64,000 nucleotides of DNA from JANWXD01 sp037446115 (GTDB taxonomy: Bacteria > Acidobacteriota > Terriglobia > Bryobacterales > Bryobacteraceae). Location of the stretch: NCBI GenBank assembly GCA_037446115.1, contig JBBIJF010000013.1, forward strand, positions 1-64,000, in the 5' to 3' direction. The notes beneath the pieces were generated by a model, which was not told the origin of the DNA, searched no databases, and was given only the letters and a program-made list of their open reading frames with translations. Position numbers and translations under genes: made by a program. Positions 9,396-17,105 of this stretch are shown here, in pieces. Numbering within the stretch: position 1 is the stretch's first letter; each line of letters begins with the position of its first letter.

Positions 9396-9453
9396 GCCGG
9401 GCCATCCGGTTGGAGGCGTCCGAGTTCGGGCGCGGGTGAAGGGTTTTTGCGGG

Positions 9454-10176
9454 CTACAGCGTGAGCCCGCCGTCCACCAAGAGCACCTGGCCGGTGACGT
9501 AGCTGTCCGGTTCGAGAAAGAAGCGCACGGCGCGGGCCACATCCGCCGGGCGGCCGAAGCGGTGGATGACGCCCTCCTGCAAGTAGCGGTCGTACTTTCC
9601 GGCTGCGATACTGGCCTCCGCCATTCCCGCGGCAATCACGCCCGGGGCGACGACATTGACGCGAATGTTCGGCGCGCCCCGGCATTCCTTGGCCAGGATG
9701 CGCGCGGCTTCGAGCAGCGCGCGCTTGGGTGCGGCGTAGGCGGTGGAGCCGGGGAACAGGGCGAGCGCCTGCATGGTGGAAAACAGCACGATGGCGCCCG
9801 GCGTTCCGGCAGCGCGCATGCGCGCGGCTGCTTCGCGGGCCAGCAGGACGGGTCCGAGGAAGTTCACCTCCCAGGAGCGCCGGGCCGCCGGTTCGAAGTC
9901 GGCCGGGCTGCTGAGGCGCGCGGGATCGCCTGCGAACACCACGAGCCCGTAGAGCTGGGGCGCAGCGTCGAGCAGGCGGCTACGGTCGGCCTCGACGGTG
10001 AGGTCGGCCTGAAGGAGCCGCGCCACAGACGCAAGGGGGGCGGCGCGCATGGCGTTGGAGCGATAGCTGACGACCAGGCAGGCCCCTTCGGCGGCGAGCA
10101 GTTCGGCGGTGGCGGCACCGAGTCCGCCGCTGCCTCCCGCCAGGACGATTTCCCGGCCGCGCAGCGAGTCAGGCAA
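9454..10176 (-). CDS. Short-chain dehydrogenase/reductase (FabG-like)
   Basis: The 240-aa protein has the classical SDR plan: nucleotide loop AGGSGGLG (13-20), catalytic Ser133 (LFSTMQ) and the Tyr147-x3-Lys151 pair in AYAAPK, and a C-terminal VTGQVLLVDGG. These enzymes oxidise or reduce alcohols and ketones with NAD(P)H; the substrate is unknown. I chose a TTG start at 10176 because AGGAGG lies 6 bases upstream and the start overlaps the end of the O-antigen-ligase-like gene by 8 bases, a typical coupling. Location next to the ligase may mean it modifies a sugar or lipid precursor. Confidence 0.85.
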   Translation of the reverse strand: MPDSLRGREIVLAGGSGGLGAATAELLAAEGACLVVSYRSNAMRAAPLASVARLLQADLTVEADRSRLLDAAPQLYGLVVFAGDPARLSSPADFEPAARRSWEVNFLGPVLLAREAAARMRAAGTPGAIVLFSTMQALALFPGSTAYAAPKRALLEAARILAKECRGAPNIRVNVVAPGVIAAGMAEASIAAGKYDRYLQEGVIHRFGRPADVARAVRFFLEPDSYVTGQVLLVDGGLTL

Positions 10177-11416
10177 GGCCCGCCTCCTGAGCAAGGACGC
10201 GATCGCGAGCCGCGTAGACGGCGGCGACGGCAGCCAGAAACAGAGCCAGCACTTCGCTATCGCCCAGGTTCAGTTCAAAGATGCCTTCGATCAGGACGGC
10301 GATGAGGACGGCGATGCCCCCATGCAGCAAAAATTTTTCTTCGCCAGGGCCGGGCGGCAGTTTTCGGACGGCGGCCAAAAAGTCCCAGAGAATCTTTACC
10401 AGCAGCCAGACCAAGGCGAACATGGCCGGCAGCCCGCGTTCGGCGGCGTAGTGGATGTAAATGCTGTGGAGATGGCCGTACCAGCCGGTGGGGAGCGGCC
10501 AGGGGATGTCGCGCGGCACCCAGCGCACGAATTGCAAGCGCACCTGCTCCGGGCCAAGGCCGAACCAGGGATGGGCCTGGATGATGCGCCAGCCGGTGCG
10601 CCAGCAGACGATGCGGTGCTGGTTGGAGTCCACGTCCTGCCTGGGGCGGAACAGGGAGAGGAAACGTTCGCGCACGGAGCCGGGTGCGGCAAGGACTCCC
10701 GCAAGCAGCACGGCCGGCAGGGCCACAGCCGCCCAAGGACGCCAGCGCCAGAGGAGGAAGGCGAGGGCGCAGGCAGTGGCCAGCCAGATGCTGCGCGTGA
10801 AGCCGAGCAGGAGCGCGGCCGCGGCGGCGGCCGAGCAGAGGCCGGCGTAAAGGAGCATCCCGCGGCGGGCAGAAGGCGAGAACAGAAGGAAGGCGGCCGC
10901 CAGCAGGAACACGATCATGAGCTGACCGCTGAAGGTCATCCAGTGGCTCATGAAGCCGGAGATGCGTTCGGCGACGTAGTAGTCGTAGAAGTTCGCGCCG
11001 GCCAGGCGGGCCTGGAGGAGCTTTTCGGAAAACTGCGCCAGGCCGCGCAGGGCGGCGACCGCCGCAGCGCCGACCCAGACCAGAACCAGCGCGCGTGCGT
11101 GCGCGGTCCGGCGGAAGGTGGAATAGACCACCGGGAGCATCAAGAAGACGAAGAATTTCCGGATCTGCGGGCGGCCGGCCGCCACGTCGCCGGAAAGGGC
11201 GAGCGAAATCAGGGTGGCTGCCAGGAACAAGGCCAGGGGCAGGCGCAGCGGGGGGAGTCGCAGTCGCCCGGGCGAGAGCAGAAGCGCCGCCGTGGCCAGG
11301 GCAAGCAGGATTTGGGAGGCGGCGATCGAGAACACGACAGTGACCGCGGAAGCCCCGGCCAGCCAAAAGGCGGCGCGGAGCAGCCAGGATTCCTGCGCAG
11401 CAGATGCAGAAGCCAT
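10169..11416 (-). CDS. O-antigen ligase / polymerase (Wzy_C) family membrane protein
   Basis: A 415-aa integral membrane protein with about 11-12 hydrophobic segments and a large non-membrane loop near residues 270-330 containing RIVCWRTGWRIIQAHPWFGLGPEQ, shortened here to its core HPWFGLGPE, which is the hallmark of the O-antigen ligase/polymerase family. Such proteins join glycan chains to lipid A or polymerise repeat units at the outer face of the inner membrane. The ATG at 11416 is used; a longer frame exists upstream but would overlap the divergent tryptophanase. Ligase and polymerase cannot be told apart from sequence. Confidence 0.8.
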   Translation of the reverse strand: MASASAAQESWLLRAAFWLAGASAVTVVFSIAASQILLALATAALLLSPGRLRLPPLRLPLALFLAATLISLALSGDVAAGRPQIRKFFVFLMLPVVYSTFRRTAHARALVLVWVGAAAVAALRGLAQFSEKLLQARLAGANFYDYYVAERISGFMSHWMTFSGQLMIVFLLAAAFLLFSPSARRGMLLYAGLCSAAAAAALLLGFTRSIWLATACALAFLLWRWRPWAAVALPAVLLAGVLAAPGSVRERFLSLFRPRQDVDSNQHRIVCWRTGWRIIQAHPWFGLGPEQVRLQFVRWVPRDIPWPLPTGWYGHLHSIYIHYAAERGLPAMFALVWLLVKILWDFLAAVRKLPPGPGEEKFLLHGGIAVLIAVLIEGIFELNLGDSEVLALFLAAVAAVYAARDRVLAQEAGLA

Positions 11417-11476
11417 GACGGGTGAAGTCCCCAGTATGGCAAAGACGGCGGCGCTGAACGAGAGCCGGTCGGGTGC

Positions 11477-11482
11477 TACACT
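11477..11482 (+). promoter_or_regulatory. -10 element TACACT upstream of tryptophanase
   Basis: TACACT ends 7 bases before the GTG start at 11490. A weak -35 (CTGAAC, 11454-11459) lies 17 bases upstream. The spacing predicts a leaderless mRNA. Confidence 0.45.
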
Positions 11483-11489
11483 CGGCCCT

Positions 11490-12839
11490 GTGAAAACCAT
11501 CATCGAACCGTTCCGGATCAAGAGCGTGGAACCGATCCGTTTCACGACCGTGGAAGAACGAGAGCGGCTGCTCGAACAGGCAGGGTACAACCTGTTCCGG
11601 ATTGACGCCCGGGACATTCTGATTGACCTGCTGACCGACTCCGGCACGAACGCCATGTCCACCGAGCAGTGGGCGGCCATGATGCGCGGGGATGAGTCCT
11701 ACGCCGGGAGCGAAAGTTTCTACCGAATGAAGGCGGTGGTGCAGGATCTGACGGGATTCCGGCACGTGATTCCCACACACCAGGGGCGGGCGGCCGAACG
11801 GATTCTGTTCAGCGTGATGTGCCGCCCGGGCCACATCGTGCCGAACAACAGTCACTTCGACACGACGCGGGCGAACATCGAATTCACCGGCGCCCAGGCA
11901 GTGGACCTGCCGATTCCGGAAGCCGCGGACACGCAAGCCTGGCATCCTTTCAAGGGCAACCTGGACGTCGAGGCGCTGGAGGGGCTGATCGCACGAGAGG
12001 GACGGGAGCGCATTCCGCTGGTGATGGTGACGGTGACGAACAATTCCGGGGGCGGGCAGCCGGTTTCGATGGAGAATCTGGAAGCCGCGCGGCGCGTGAC
12101 GGCAAAATACGGCATCCCGTTATATCTGGACGCCTGCCGCTTCGCCGAGAATGCCTGGTTCATCCAGCAGCGCGAAGCGGGCTACCGGGACTGGACGCCG
12201 AAGCAGATCGCGCAGAAGATGTTCCGGCTAGCCGACGGCTGCACGTTCTCGGCCAAGAAGGACGCCTTCGCCAACATCGGCGGGTTTCTGTGCACGAACG
12301 ACGACCGCCTGGCGGAACAGGAAACGCAGCTTCTGATTCTGACGGAAGGCTTTCCGACGTACGGCGGCATGGCGGGACGCGATCTGGAGGCGATTGCGGT
12401 CGGGCTGACGGAAGTCTTGGACCCGGACTATCTGCGCTACCGGATCACCTCGACGGCGTATCTGGGACGCCATATTGCGGAGGCGGGGGTGCCGATCGTG
12501 GAGCCGCCGGGCGGCCACGCCATCTACATTGATGCCGGGCGCATGCTGCCGCACATTCGGCGGGAGCAGTTCCCGGCCCAGTCTCTGGCCGTGGAGCTGT
12601 ACCGGCATGCGGGGATTCGCTCGGTGGAGATCGGCTCGGTGATGTTTGGCGAGAAGGCGCAGCACGAGCTGCTGCGGCTGGCCATTCCCCGCCGGGTGTA
12701 CACGCAGAGTCACATTGACTACGTGGTCGAAGCGATCCTGGAGGTCAACGAGCGGCGGCACGAGCTGACGGGGTATGAGATCGTTTGGGAACCGCGGTTT
12801 TTGAGGCATTTCAGCTGCCGGTTCCGGCGGGTGGGATGA
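11490..12839 (+). CDS. tnaA: Tryptophanase (tryptophan indole-lyase)
   Basis: This PLP enzyme splits tryptophan into indole, pyruvate and ammonia. The 449-aa product keeps the beta-eliminating lyase signature and the PLP lysine in SAKKDA (about Lys257). Tyrosine phenol-lyase is the close alternative, and overall wording is near to it (SGTNAMS, KSVEP), but the residues that separate the two enzymes are tryptophanase-like: Asp in HFDTT (about 123; Thr in the phenol-lyase), Ile in VEIGS (about 382; Arg in the phenol-lyase) and His in LRHFS (about 439; Phe in the phenol-lyase). The GTG start at 11490 is set by similarity at EPFRIKS. No tnaB permease or tnaC leader is visible. Confidence 0.88.
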   Translation: MKTIIEPFRIKSVEPIRFTTVEERERLLEQAGYNLFRIDARDILIDLLTDSGTNAMSTEQWAAMMRGDESYAGSESFYRMKAVVQDLTGFRHVIPTHQGRAAERILFSVMCRPGHIVPNNSHFDTTRANIEFTGAQAVDLPIPEAADTQAWHPFKGNLDVEALEGLIAREGRERIPLVMVTVTNNSGGGQPVSMENLEAARRVTAKYGIPLYLDACRFAENAWFIQQREAGYRDWTPKQIAQKMFRLADGCTFSAKKDAFANIGGFLCTNDDRLAEQETQLLILTEGFPTYGGMAGRDLEAIAVGLTEVLDPDYLRYRITSTAYLGRHIAEAGVPIVEPPGGHAIYIDAGRMLPHIRREQFPAQSLAVELYRHAGIRSVEIGSVMFGEKAQHELLRLAIPRRVYTQSHIDYVVEAILEVNERRHELTGYEIVWEPRFLRHFSCRFRRVG

Positions 12840-12843
12840 AGCC

Positions 12844-13575
12844 TCAGCGGCGGGCCACGACTTCGGCGGCGAGCACGCGGGGATCTTTGGTGCGGGCGTT
12901 GCGCGCGGCGCGCAGCAGGCGCACCTCTCGGAAGCCGGCCTGGCGGAACTCATCGAGGAAGGGCCCGCCCTCCCGGGCGCCGGCGATTCAGGCGAACCAG
13001 TCCGCTTCGCGGAAGCGTTCGGCAGGGAGGGGTTCGGCCAGGATGAGTTCGGCGGCGTAGACGGCTCCTGCCGGGCGCACGACGCGAGCCAGTTCACGGA
13101 AGATGTCGCTGCGCGCCGGGTTCAGGTTGAAGATGCCGTTGACCAAAGCGACGTCCACAGAGTGATCCGGAAGGGGCAGTTGCTCGGCGGCGGCGCGGCA
13201 GAAGAGCACGTGGCCGGCGCAGGCTTCGCGGGCGGCTTGCCGCGCCCGGCGTAACATGGCCTCGCTGAAATCCACACCGGTGACGCGCCCGGCGGGGCCC
13301 GTGCGGCGCGCGGCGATCAAGGTATCCAAGCCGGCGCCGCAGCCAAGGTCGAGCACGCGGGCACCCGGCTCGATCGCGGCCAGCAGCGAGACGCAGGAAA
13401 CTCCGGTGAAGGCTTCGACGGACGCAGCCGGCAGCTCATCGAGCAAGTTTGACGGATAACCGAGCCGGAGGGCGAAATCGCGGCCGACGGGGAAGGGGTG
13501 TGGCGCCTGGGGGTCGTCGGCGGCAGCGGAGTACGCCTCCGCCACGCGTGCTCGCAACTCGGAAGCCGAAACCAT
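12844..13575 (-). CDS. ArsM-like SAM-dependent methyltransferase with in-frame UGA (probable selenocysteine)
   Basis: The frame starts at ATG 13575, shows SAM motif I VLDLGCGAGLD (about 74-84), VTGVDFSEAMLRRA, LPDHSVDVALVNG, and reaches a UGA at 12988-12990 (codon 196). The same frame stays open for 47 further codons (42 of them ending in G or C) and stops at 12844-12846. The amino acids around the UGA read DWFA-UGA-IAGA; arsenite methyltransferases have W-x2-C-hydrophobic-AGA here, and that Cys binds As(III). So the UGA sits at a functional cysteine. I read this as selenocysteine, expected length 243 aa; a nonsense mutation is the alternative. The post-UGA part (FLDEFRQAGF, VLAAEVVARR) matches the family C-terminus. 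Without readthrough the product ends at 195 aa. Confidence 0.75.
12961..12981 (-). promoter_or_regulatory. Candidate bacterial SECIS hairpin after UGA
   Basis: On the coding strand a 7-bp GC stem with one bulged C (GG-C-GCCCG paired with CGGGCCC) encloses a GGAGGG loop. The loop starts 15 bases after the UGA and has G in its first two positions, as in bSECIS elements. The UGA-loop distance is slightly shorter than in E. coli fdhF, so SelB binding needs proof. Confidence 0.45.
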
Positions 13576-13655
13576 TCTCCGGCGGTGCGCCCGCTCCGTC
13601 AGGATATCATGGCACGGGCGGGTGCGAGACGCACCGCCGGCAACCCGAAGCGGTC

Positions 13656-14378
13656 TTAACCACTGGCGCGTTTGGCACGGCGGCGATTCGAAACGCCGAG
13701 GAGTCCAAGACCGGCACTCATCAGGAGAAGTGTGGACGGTTCGGGCACGGGTTGGTATTGGAGCCGGACGAAAGTAAAGTCCGACTGGTTATTGCAATTC
13801 AGGCCCGCGGCGCAGCTACCGTTGAGTGCGGTCCATTGGATGGATGTGATATCGCTGATCGTCCCGAACGGGTTATCGATCCGCCAGACGGCGCCGCCTC
13901 CGTTGACGGAGGCGGCAAGGTTGGTTACCGTGCCGAAGCCGTTCCAGACCGCCAGATCGGGGCCCGCGGACTGATAGGTGTTCACTAAGGTGAAGTACAG
14001 GTCGGGGCCGCTGAGGCGGGTGATCCGGATTTGAGCGGTCTCCTGGACGTCTCCATACTCAGGGCCGTCGAACAATAACGCCAAGGTTAGAGAAGATACC
14101 CAAAACGGAGCGTTTCCTGGTAAGATTGTAGCGGTCAGATACTCGCCGATATCAATTTCCCCAGCAGTGCGGCCGCCGGAAATACCGACGCCTGTGAAGC
14201 CCCCCTGGGACTTATGTTGAAAATTGCCGGGTGAGGACGTCCACAACAAGCCGCCGATCACCTGACTATTCAGACCGCCTGTAAAGCTGGTGGCATCGAT
14301 TGTAATCACGCTCGCATTGCAAACACCAAGCGTTGCCGCAAGGAACATGACAGACACTGAATGGCTGCTGCGTTTCAT
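13656..14378 (-). CDS. PEP-CTERM sorting-domain exported protein
   Basis: The 240-aa product has an N-terminal signal peptide (to about residue 22), a beta-rich body with many Gly/Ser/Thr/Asn and a C-terminal PEP-CTERM tripartite tail: VPEPST, a hydrophobic helix (LLLMSAGLGLLG) and a basic end (RRRAKR). Such tails direct export, cleavage by exosortase and often surface or polysaccharide association. No exosortase is in this window. Two Cys in the C-terminal third (AAGLNCNN region) could form a disulfide. Codon use is less GC-biased than in its neighbours, which is common for such surface proteins and may indicate recent acquisition. Confidence 0.85.
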   Translation of the reverse strand: MKRSSHSVSVMFLAATLGVCNASVITIDATSFTGGLNSQVIGGLLWTSSPGNFQHKSQGGFTGVGISGGRTAGEIDIGEYLTATILPGNAPFWVSSLTLALLFDGPEYGDVQETAQIRITRLSGPDLYFTLVNTYQSAGPDLAVWNGFGTVTNLAASVNGGGAVWRIDNPFGTISDITSIQWTALNGSCAAGLNCNNQSDFTFVRLQYQPVPEPSTLLLMSAGLGLLGVSNRRRAKRASG

Positions 14379-14428
14379 TAGTCTTTGGCTTCTCAGCCGT
14401 CTATATGGATTTTCGTCGTAAAAACGGA

Positions 14429-14457
14429 ATGTTATCGCGGCAGCAGAGAAAAGTCAA
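14429..14457 (-). promoter_or_regulatory. Promoter of the PEP-CTERM gene
   Basis: On the minus strand TTGACT (14452-14457) and TAACAT (14429-14434) are separated by 17 bases. The leader that follows carries a small hairpin (GGCT-GAGA-AGCC) just before the ATG at 14378. Confidence 0.5.
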
Positions 14458-14526
14458 TCGGGACTTTGGTCCTAGACGCTTCTATTCGTCCTCAGAATAG
14501 TACTAGGAAGACTTACCCTTGGCAAG

Positions 14527-15018
14527 CTACGGCACGTGGCTGCCCGCCGTAGAGGTGGCGGAAGCAGCGTTCGGAGCCACCGCGGCCTGGGTTTGGCCCT
14601 GGGTGATGTCGATGCTGCCTTTGAAGTAGGCGCCGTCTTCGATGACGACGCCAGCCATTTTGAGGTCGCCGGTGAGGCGGGCGTTCCGGCGGATGATGAT
14701 CCTTTCGGAGGCCTCCACGTTTCCCTCCACCTGGCCCTGGATTTCGACCTCGCGGGCGCGGATGGCAGCGCGGACCTTACCGTTGGGGCCCACGGTGAGG
14801 CGGCAGCCCGGCAGGTCAATCTTGCCCTCGAGCTGACCGTCAATCCAGAGGTCCTCGCGCCCGTGAATGTCGCCCTTGACGGCCATGGTGGCACCGAGGA
14901 CGGCTCCGTTGCGGGGCGGCTCGTTCAGTGGGCGAGACCCGGGAGGGGTTTGCGGAGGCCGGGGTGCGGCGGGTTGGGATGGGGTCTCTTCCGGCGGTTT
15001 GCGTGTCCACATTGTCAT
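14527..15018 (-). CDS. Bactofilin family cytoskeletal protein
   Basis: Bactofilins polymerise without nucleotide into filaments that scaffold cell-wall or stalk machinery. The 163-aa product has a proline-rich, disordered N-terminus (1-45), a right-handed beta-helix core with the typical periodic pattern (VKGDIHGREDL, DGQLEGKID, VGPNGKVRA, GQVEGNVEA, ARLTGDLKM) and a short tail. The ATG at 15018 has GGAAG 8 bases upstream; in-frame upstream codons look non-coding. It is flanked by the PEP-CTERM gene and a tRNA and is likely transcribed alone. Confidence 0.9.
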   Translation of the reverse strand: MTMWTRKPPEETPSQPAAPRPPQTPPGSRPLNEPPRNGAVLGATMAVKGDIHGREDLWIDGQLEGKIDLPGCRLTVGPNGKVRAAIRAREVEIQGQVEGNVEASERIIIRRNARLTGDLKMAGVVIEDGAYFKGSIDITQGQTQAAVAPNAASATSTAGSHVP

Positions 15019-15198
15019 GGCGAATCTTCCCGATTCCGATTTCCGGGCGGCGAAAAGCCGTGCATGTCGGGTTCCGATCGAGGCGGCCTGTGGAGATGAG
15101 CAGATTAGGGCGACGGCGGAGTCGGACAAGCATGCAATTCCTGCTCAAGGGGTGCAAAATCTACAGCGTTTCCGGCTCGGTGAGCTTGGAAGGCGTGG

Positions 15199-15287
15199 TG
15201 GTGCCCGGGGCGGGATTTGAACCCGCACGAGCCTTTCGGCCCAACGGATTTTAAGTCCGTTGCGTCTGCCGGTTCCGCCACCCGGGC
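15199..15287 (-). tRNA. tRNA-Leu (anticodon UAA)
   Basis: The minus strand folds as a class II tRNA. The acceptor arms are GCCCGGG (15281-15287) and CCCGGGC (15203-15209), the anticodon loop reads ACTTAAAA with anticodon TAA, a long variable arm is present and the T arm holds GGTTCAAATCC. The discriminator is A and CCA is encoded at 15199-15201. Confidence 0.97.
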
Positions 15288-15368
15288 GCAAGCTGCCGCC
15301 CTTATTGTAGCGTGCCGCTGCGCGGTTTTACCGCGGCGGGATCCTATGGGTTGGGCGTGGCCAGAGGC

Positions 15369-16886
15369 TCAGCGGGGCCGATACTCGAGCGGGGCGCCCG
15401 GACCGAGGGGAATTTCGAGGGCAAGCCAGACGCCCAGCAGCAAGGACCACGAGCTCAGGAACACCAGCGTGTAGGGCAGCATCGTGGCGATCACCGTTCC
15501 AATGCCCGCGTTGGGCTGGTAACGCTGTACGAACGCGACGATCAGGGCGAAGTACGACATCATGGGGGAGATGATGTTGCTTACTGAATCGCCGACGCGG
15601 TAAGCGGCCTGGGTCAGCTCGGGAGAATAGCCGGCCAGCATGAACATCGGCACGAAGACCGGCGCCATGAGGGCCCACTTGGCCGAGGCGCTGCCCATGA
15701 ACAGGTTGACGAAAGCCGAAAGCAGGACGAAGCCGATCATCAGGGGGACGCCGCCGAGGCCGGCGGCGCGCAGCAACTCGGCGCCGTAGACGGCGAAGAT
15801 GAGTCCGAGATTGCTCCAGTTGAACAGTGCGACAAACTGCGCGGCGAAGAAAACCAGGACCAGGTAGGTTCCGAGCGTGGACATGGCCTTGCCCATGCCG
15901 CCGGCGACGTCGGCGTCGCTGCGGAAGGTGCCGGCGCCGATGCCGTAGGCCAGGCCGGTGAGCATCCCGCCGGCGAAAATCAACGCCACGATCCCCGACA
16001 GCAGCGGCGAATGGAGCAGCCCTCCGGTCGCCGGATCGCGCAGAAAACCTCCCGCCGGCAGGGCGCCCCAGAGGATCCAGGCGGCAAAGAGGGCCGCGGC
16101 GACTCCGGCGAACTTCAATCCGCGGCGCTCGGCGGGGCTGATGGGCTGCAGACGGACCTCGGGGGCGTCCTGGGGAAGGCCCAGCCGCGGCGCGACGAGC
16201 TTTTCGGTCACGAACGTTCCCGCGGCGGTGATGAGCACTGCCGACACCGCCATGAAGTAGTGGTTGCAGGCCGGGTTGACGCGGTAGGAGGGGTCGAGGA
16301 TCCGGGCGGCTTCCTGGGAAATGCCCGCCAGGAGCGGGTCAATGGTGCCGAGCAACAGATTGGCGGAGTAGCCTCCGGAGACGCCGGCGAAGGCGGCGGC
16401 CAGCCCGGTCACCGGGTGGCGTCCGGCGGCTTGGAAGACTTTGGCGGCCAGCGGCACGAGCAACACATAGCCGATTTCGCTGCCGACATTGGAAATCACC
16501 CCGGCGAACACGATGGCGGCGGTGAGCAGGCGTCGCGGGGCGGCTAGCACGAGCCGGCGCAGGAGTGCGTCGAGCAAGCCGCCGGCTTCCGCCACCCCGA
16601 TGCCGAGCAGCGCCACCAAGACGGTGCCGAGCGGGGCGAAACCGGTGAAGTTCGTGACGAGGGAGGTGAGCACGCGCTGGAGTCCGGCGACGCTGAGGAG
16701 GTTGACCGGGGCCACCTCCTCCCCGGTGCCGGGGTGCCTGACGGTGAGACCCAGCTCTACAGCGAGGGCCGAGAGCAGCACGACGGTGAGGGCCAGCGCG
16801 GCAAACAGCGTAGCGGGGTGAGGCAGGCGGTTTCCGGCACGCTCGACAGCCGCCAGCAGTTGCGAGACCGAGGAAGTGGTTTTCAC
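15369..16886 (-). CDS. AbgT family transporter
   Basis: A 505-aa inner-membrane protein with about 11-12 helices and the AbgT pattern (GVISNVGSEIGYVLLVPL, GYSANLLLGTIDPLLAG, SASAKWALMAPVFVPM, GDSVSNIISPMMSYF). AbgT proteins import p-aminobenzoyl-glutamate or export sulfonamides and similar compounds by ion coupling. No abgAB-like amidase genes lie beside it, so the physiological substrate is open. The GTG at 16886 is the best start; an in-frame TTG at 16907 overlaps a TAAAAT -10-like hexamer, so transcription likely starts between them. Confidence 0.88.
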   Translation of the reverse strand: MKTTSSVSQLLAAVERAGNRLPHPATLFAALALTVVLLSALAVELGLTVRHPGTGEEVAPVNLLSVAGLQRVLTSLVTNFTGFAPLGTVLVALLGIGVAEAGGLLDALLRRLVLAAPRRLLTAAIVFAGVISNVGSEIGYVLLVPLAAKVFQAAGRHPVTGLAAAFAGVSGGYSANLLLGTIDPLLAGISQEAARILDPSYRVNPACNHYFMAVSAVLITAAGTFVTEKLVAPRLGLPQDAPEVRLQPISPAERRGLKFAGVAAALFAAWILWGALPAGGFLRDPATGGLLHSPLLSGIVALIFAGGMLTGLAYGIGAGTFRSDADVAGGMGKAMSTLGTYLVLVFFAAQFVALFNWSNLGLIFAVYGAELLRAAGLGGVPLMIGFVLLSAFVNLFMGSASAKWALMAPVFVPMFMLAGYSPELTQAAYRVGDSVSNIISPMMSYFALIVAFVQRYQPNAGIGTVIATMLPYTLVFLSSWSLLLGVWLALEIPLGPGAPLEYRPR

Positions 16887-17105
16887 GGGGGGAGCCGAAA
16901 CTGGCAATTTTAGCAGTACGCCACGGCAGTTCCGGCGGGGACGGCAGCGCACGGACGGGTCAGTGGCGCGCCGGGGCGTCGGCGCCGGCGGGCAAGGAGT
17001 GCGCCCGAAGAGACGCTACGGCGGGATTTGGCGAACGGGCGCCTGCTGAACGATAATGAGGGTGAATCTTCGGAGGCAGCGGCTTCCGGAACGACCATTT
17101 GAGCC

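Noticed and set aside
11490..12839. Tyrosine phenol-lyase identity for the lyase gene
   Set aside because: Arg, Thr and Phe that mark phenol-lyases are replaced by Ile, Asp and His as in tryptophanase.
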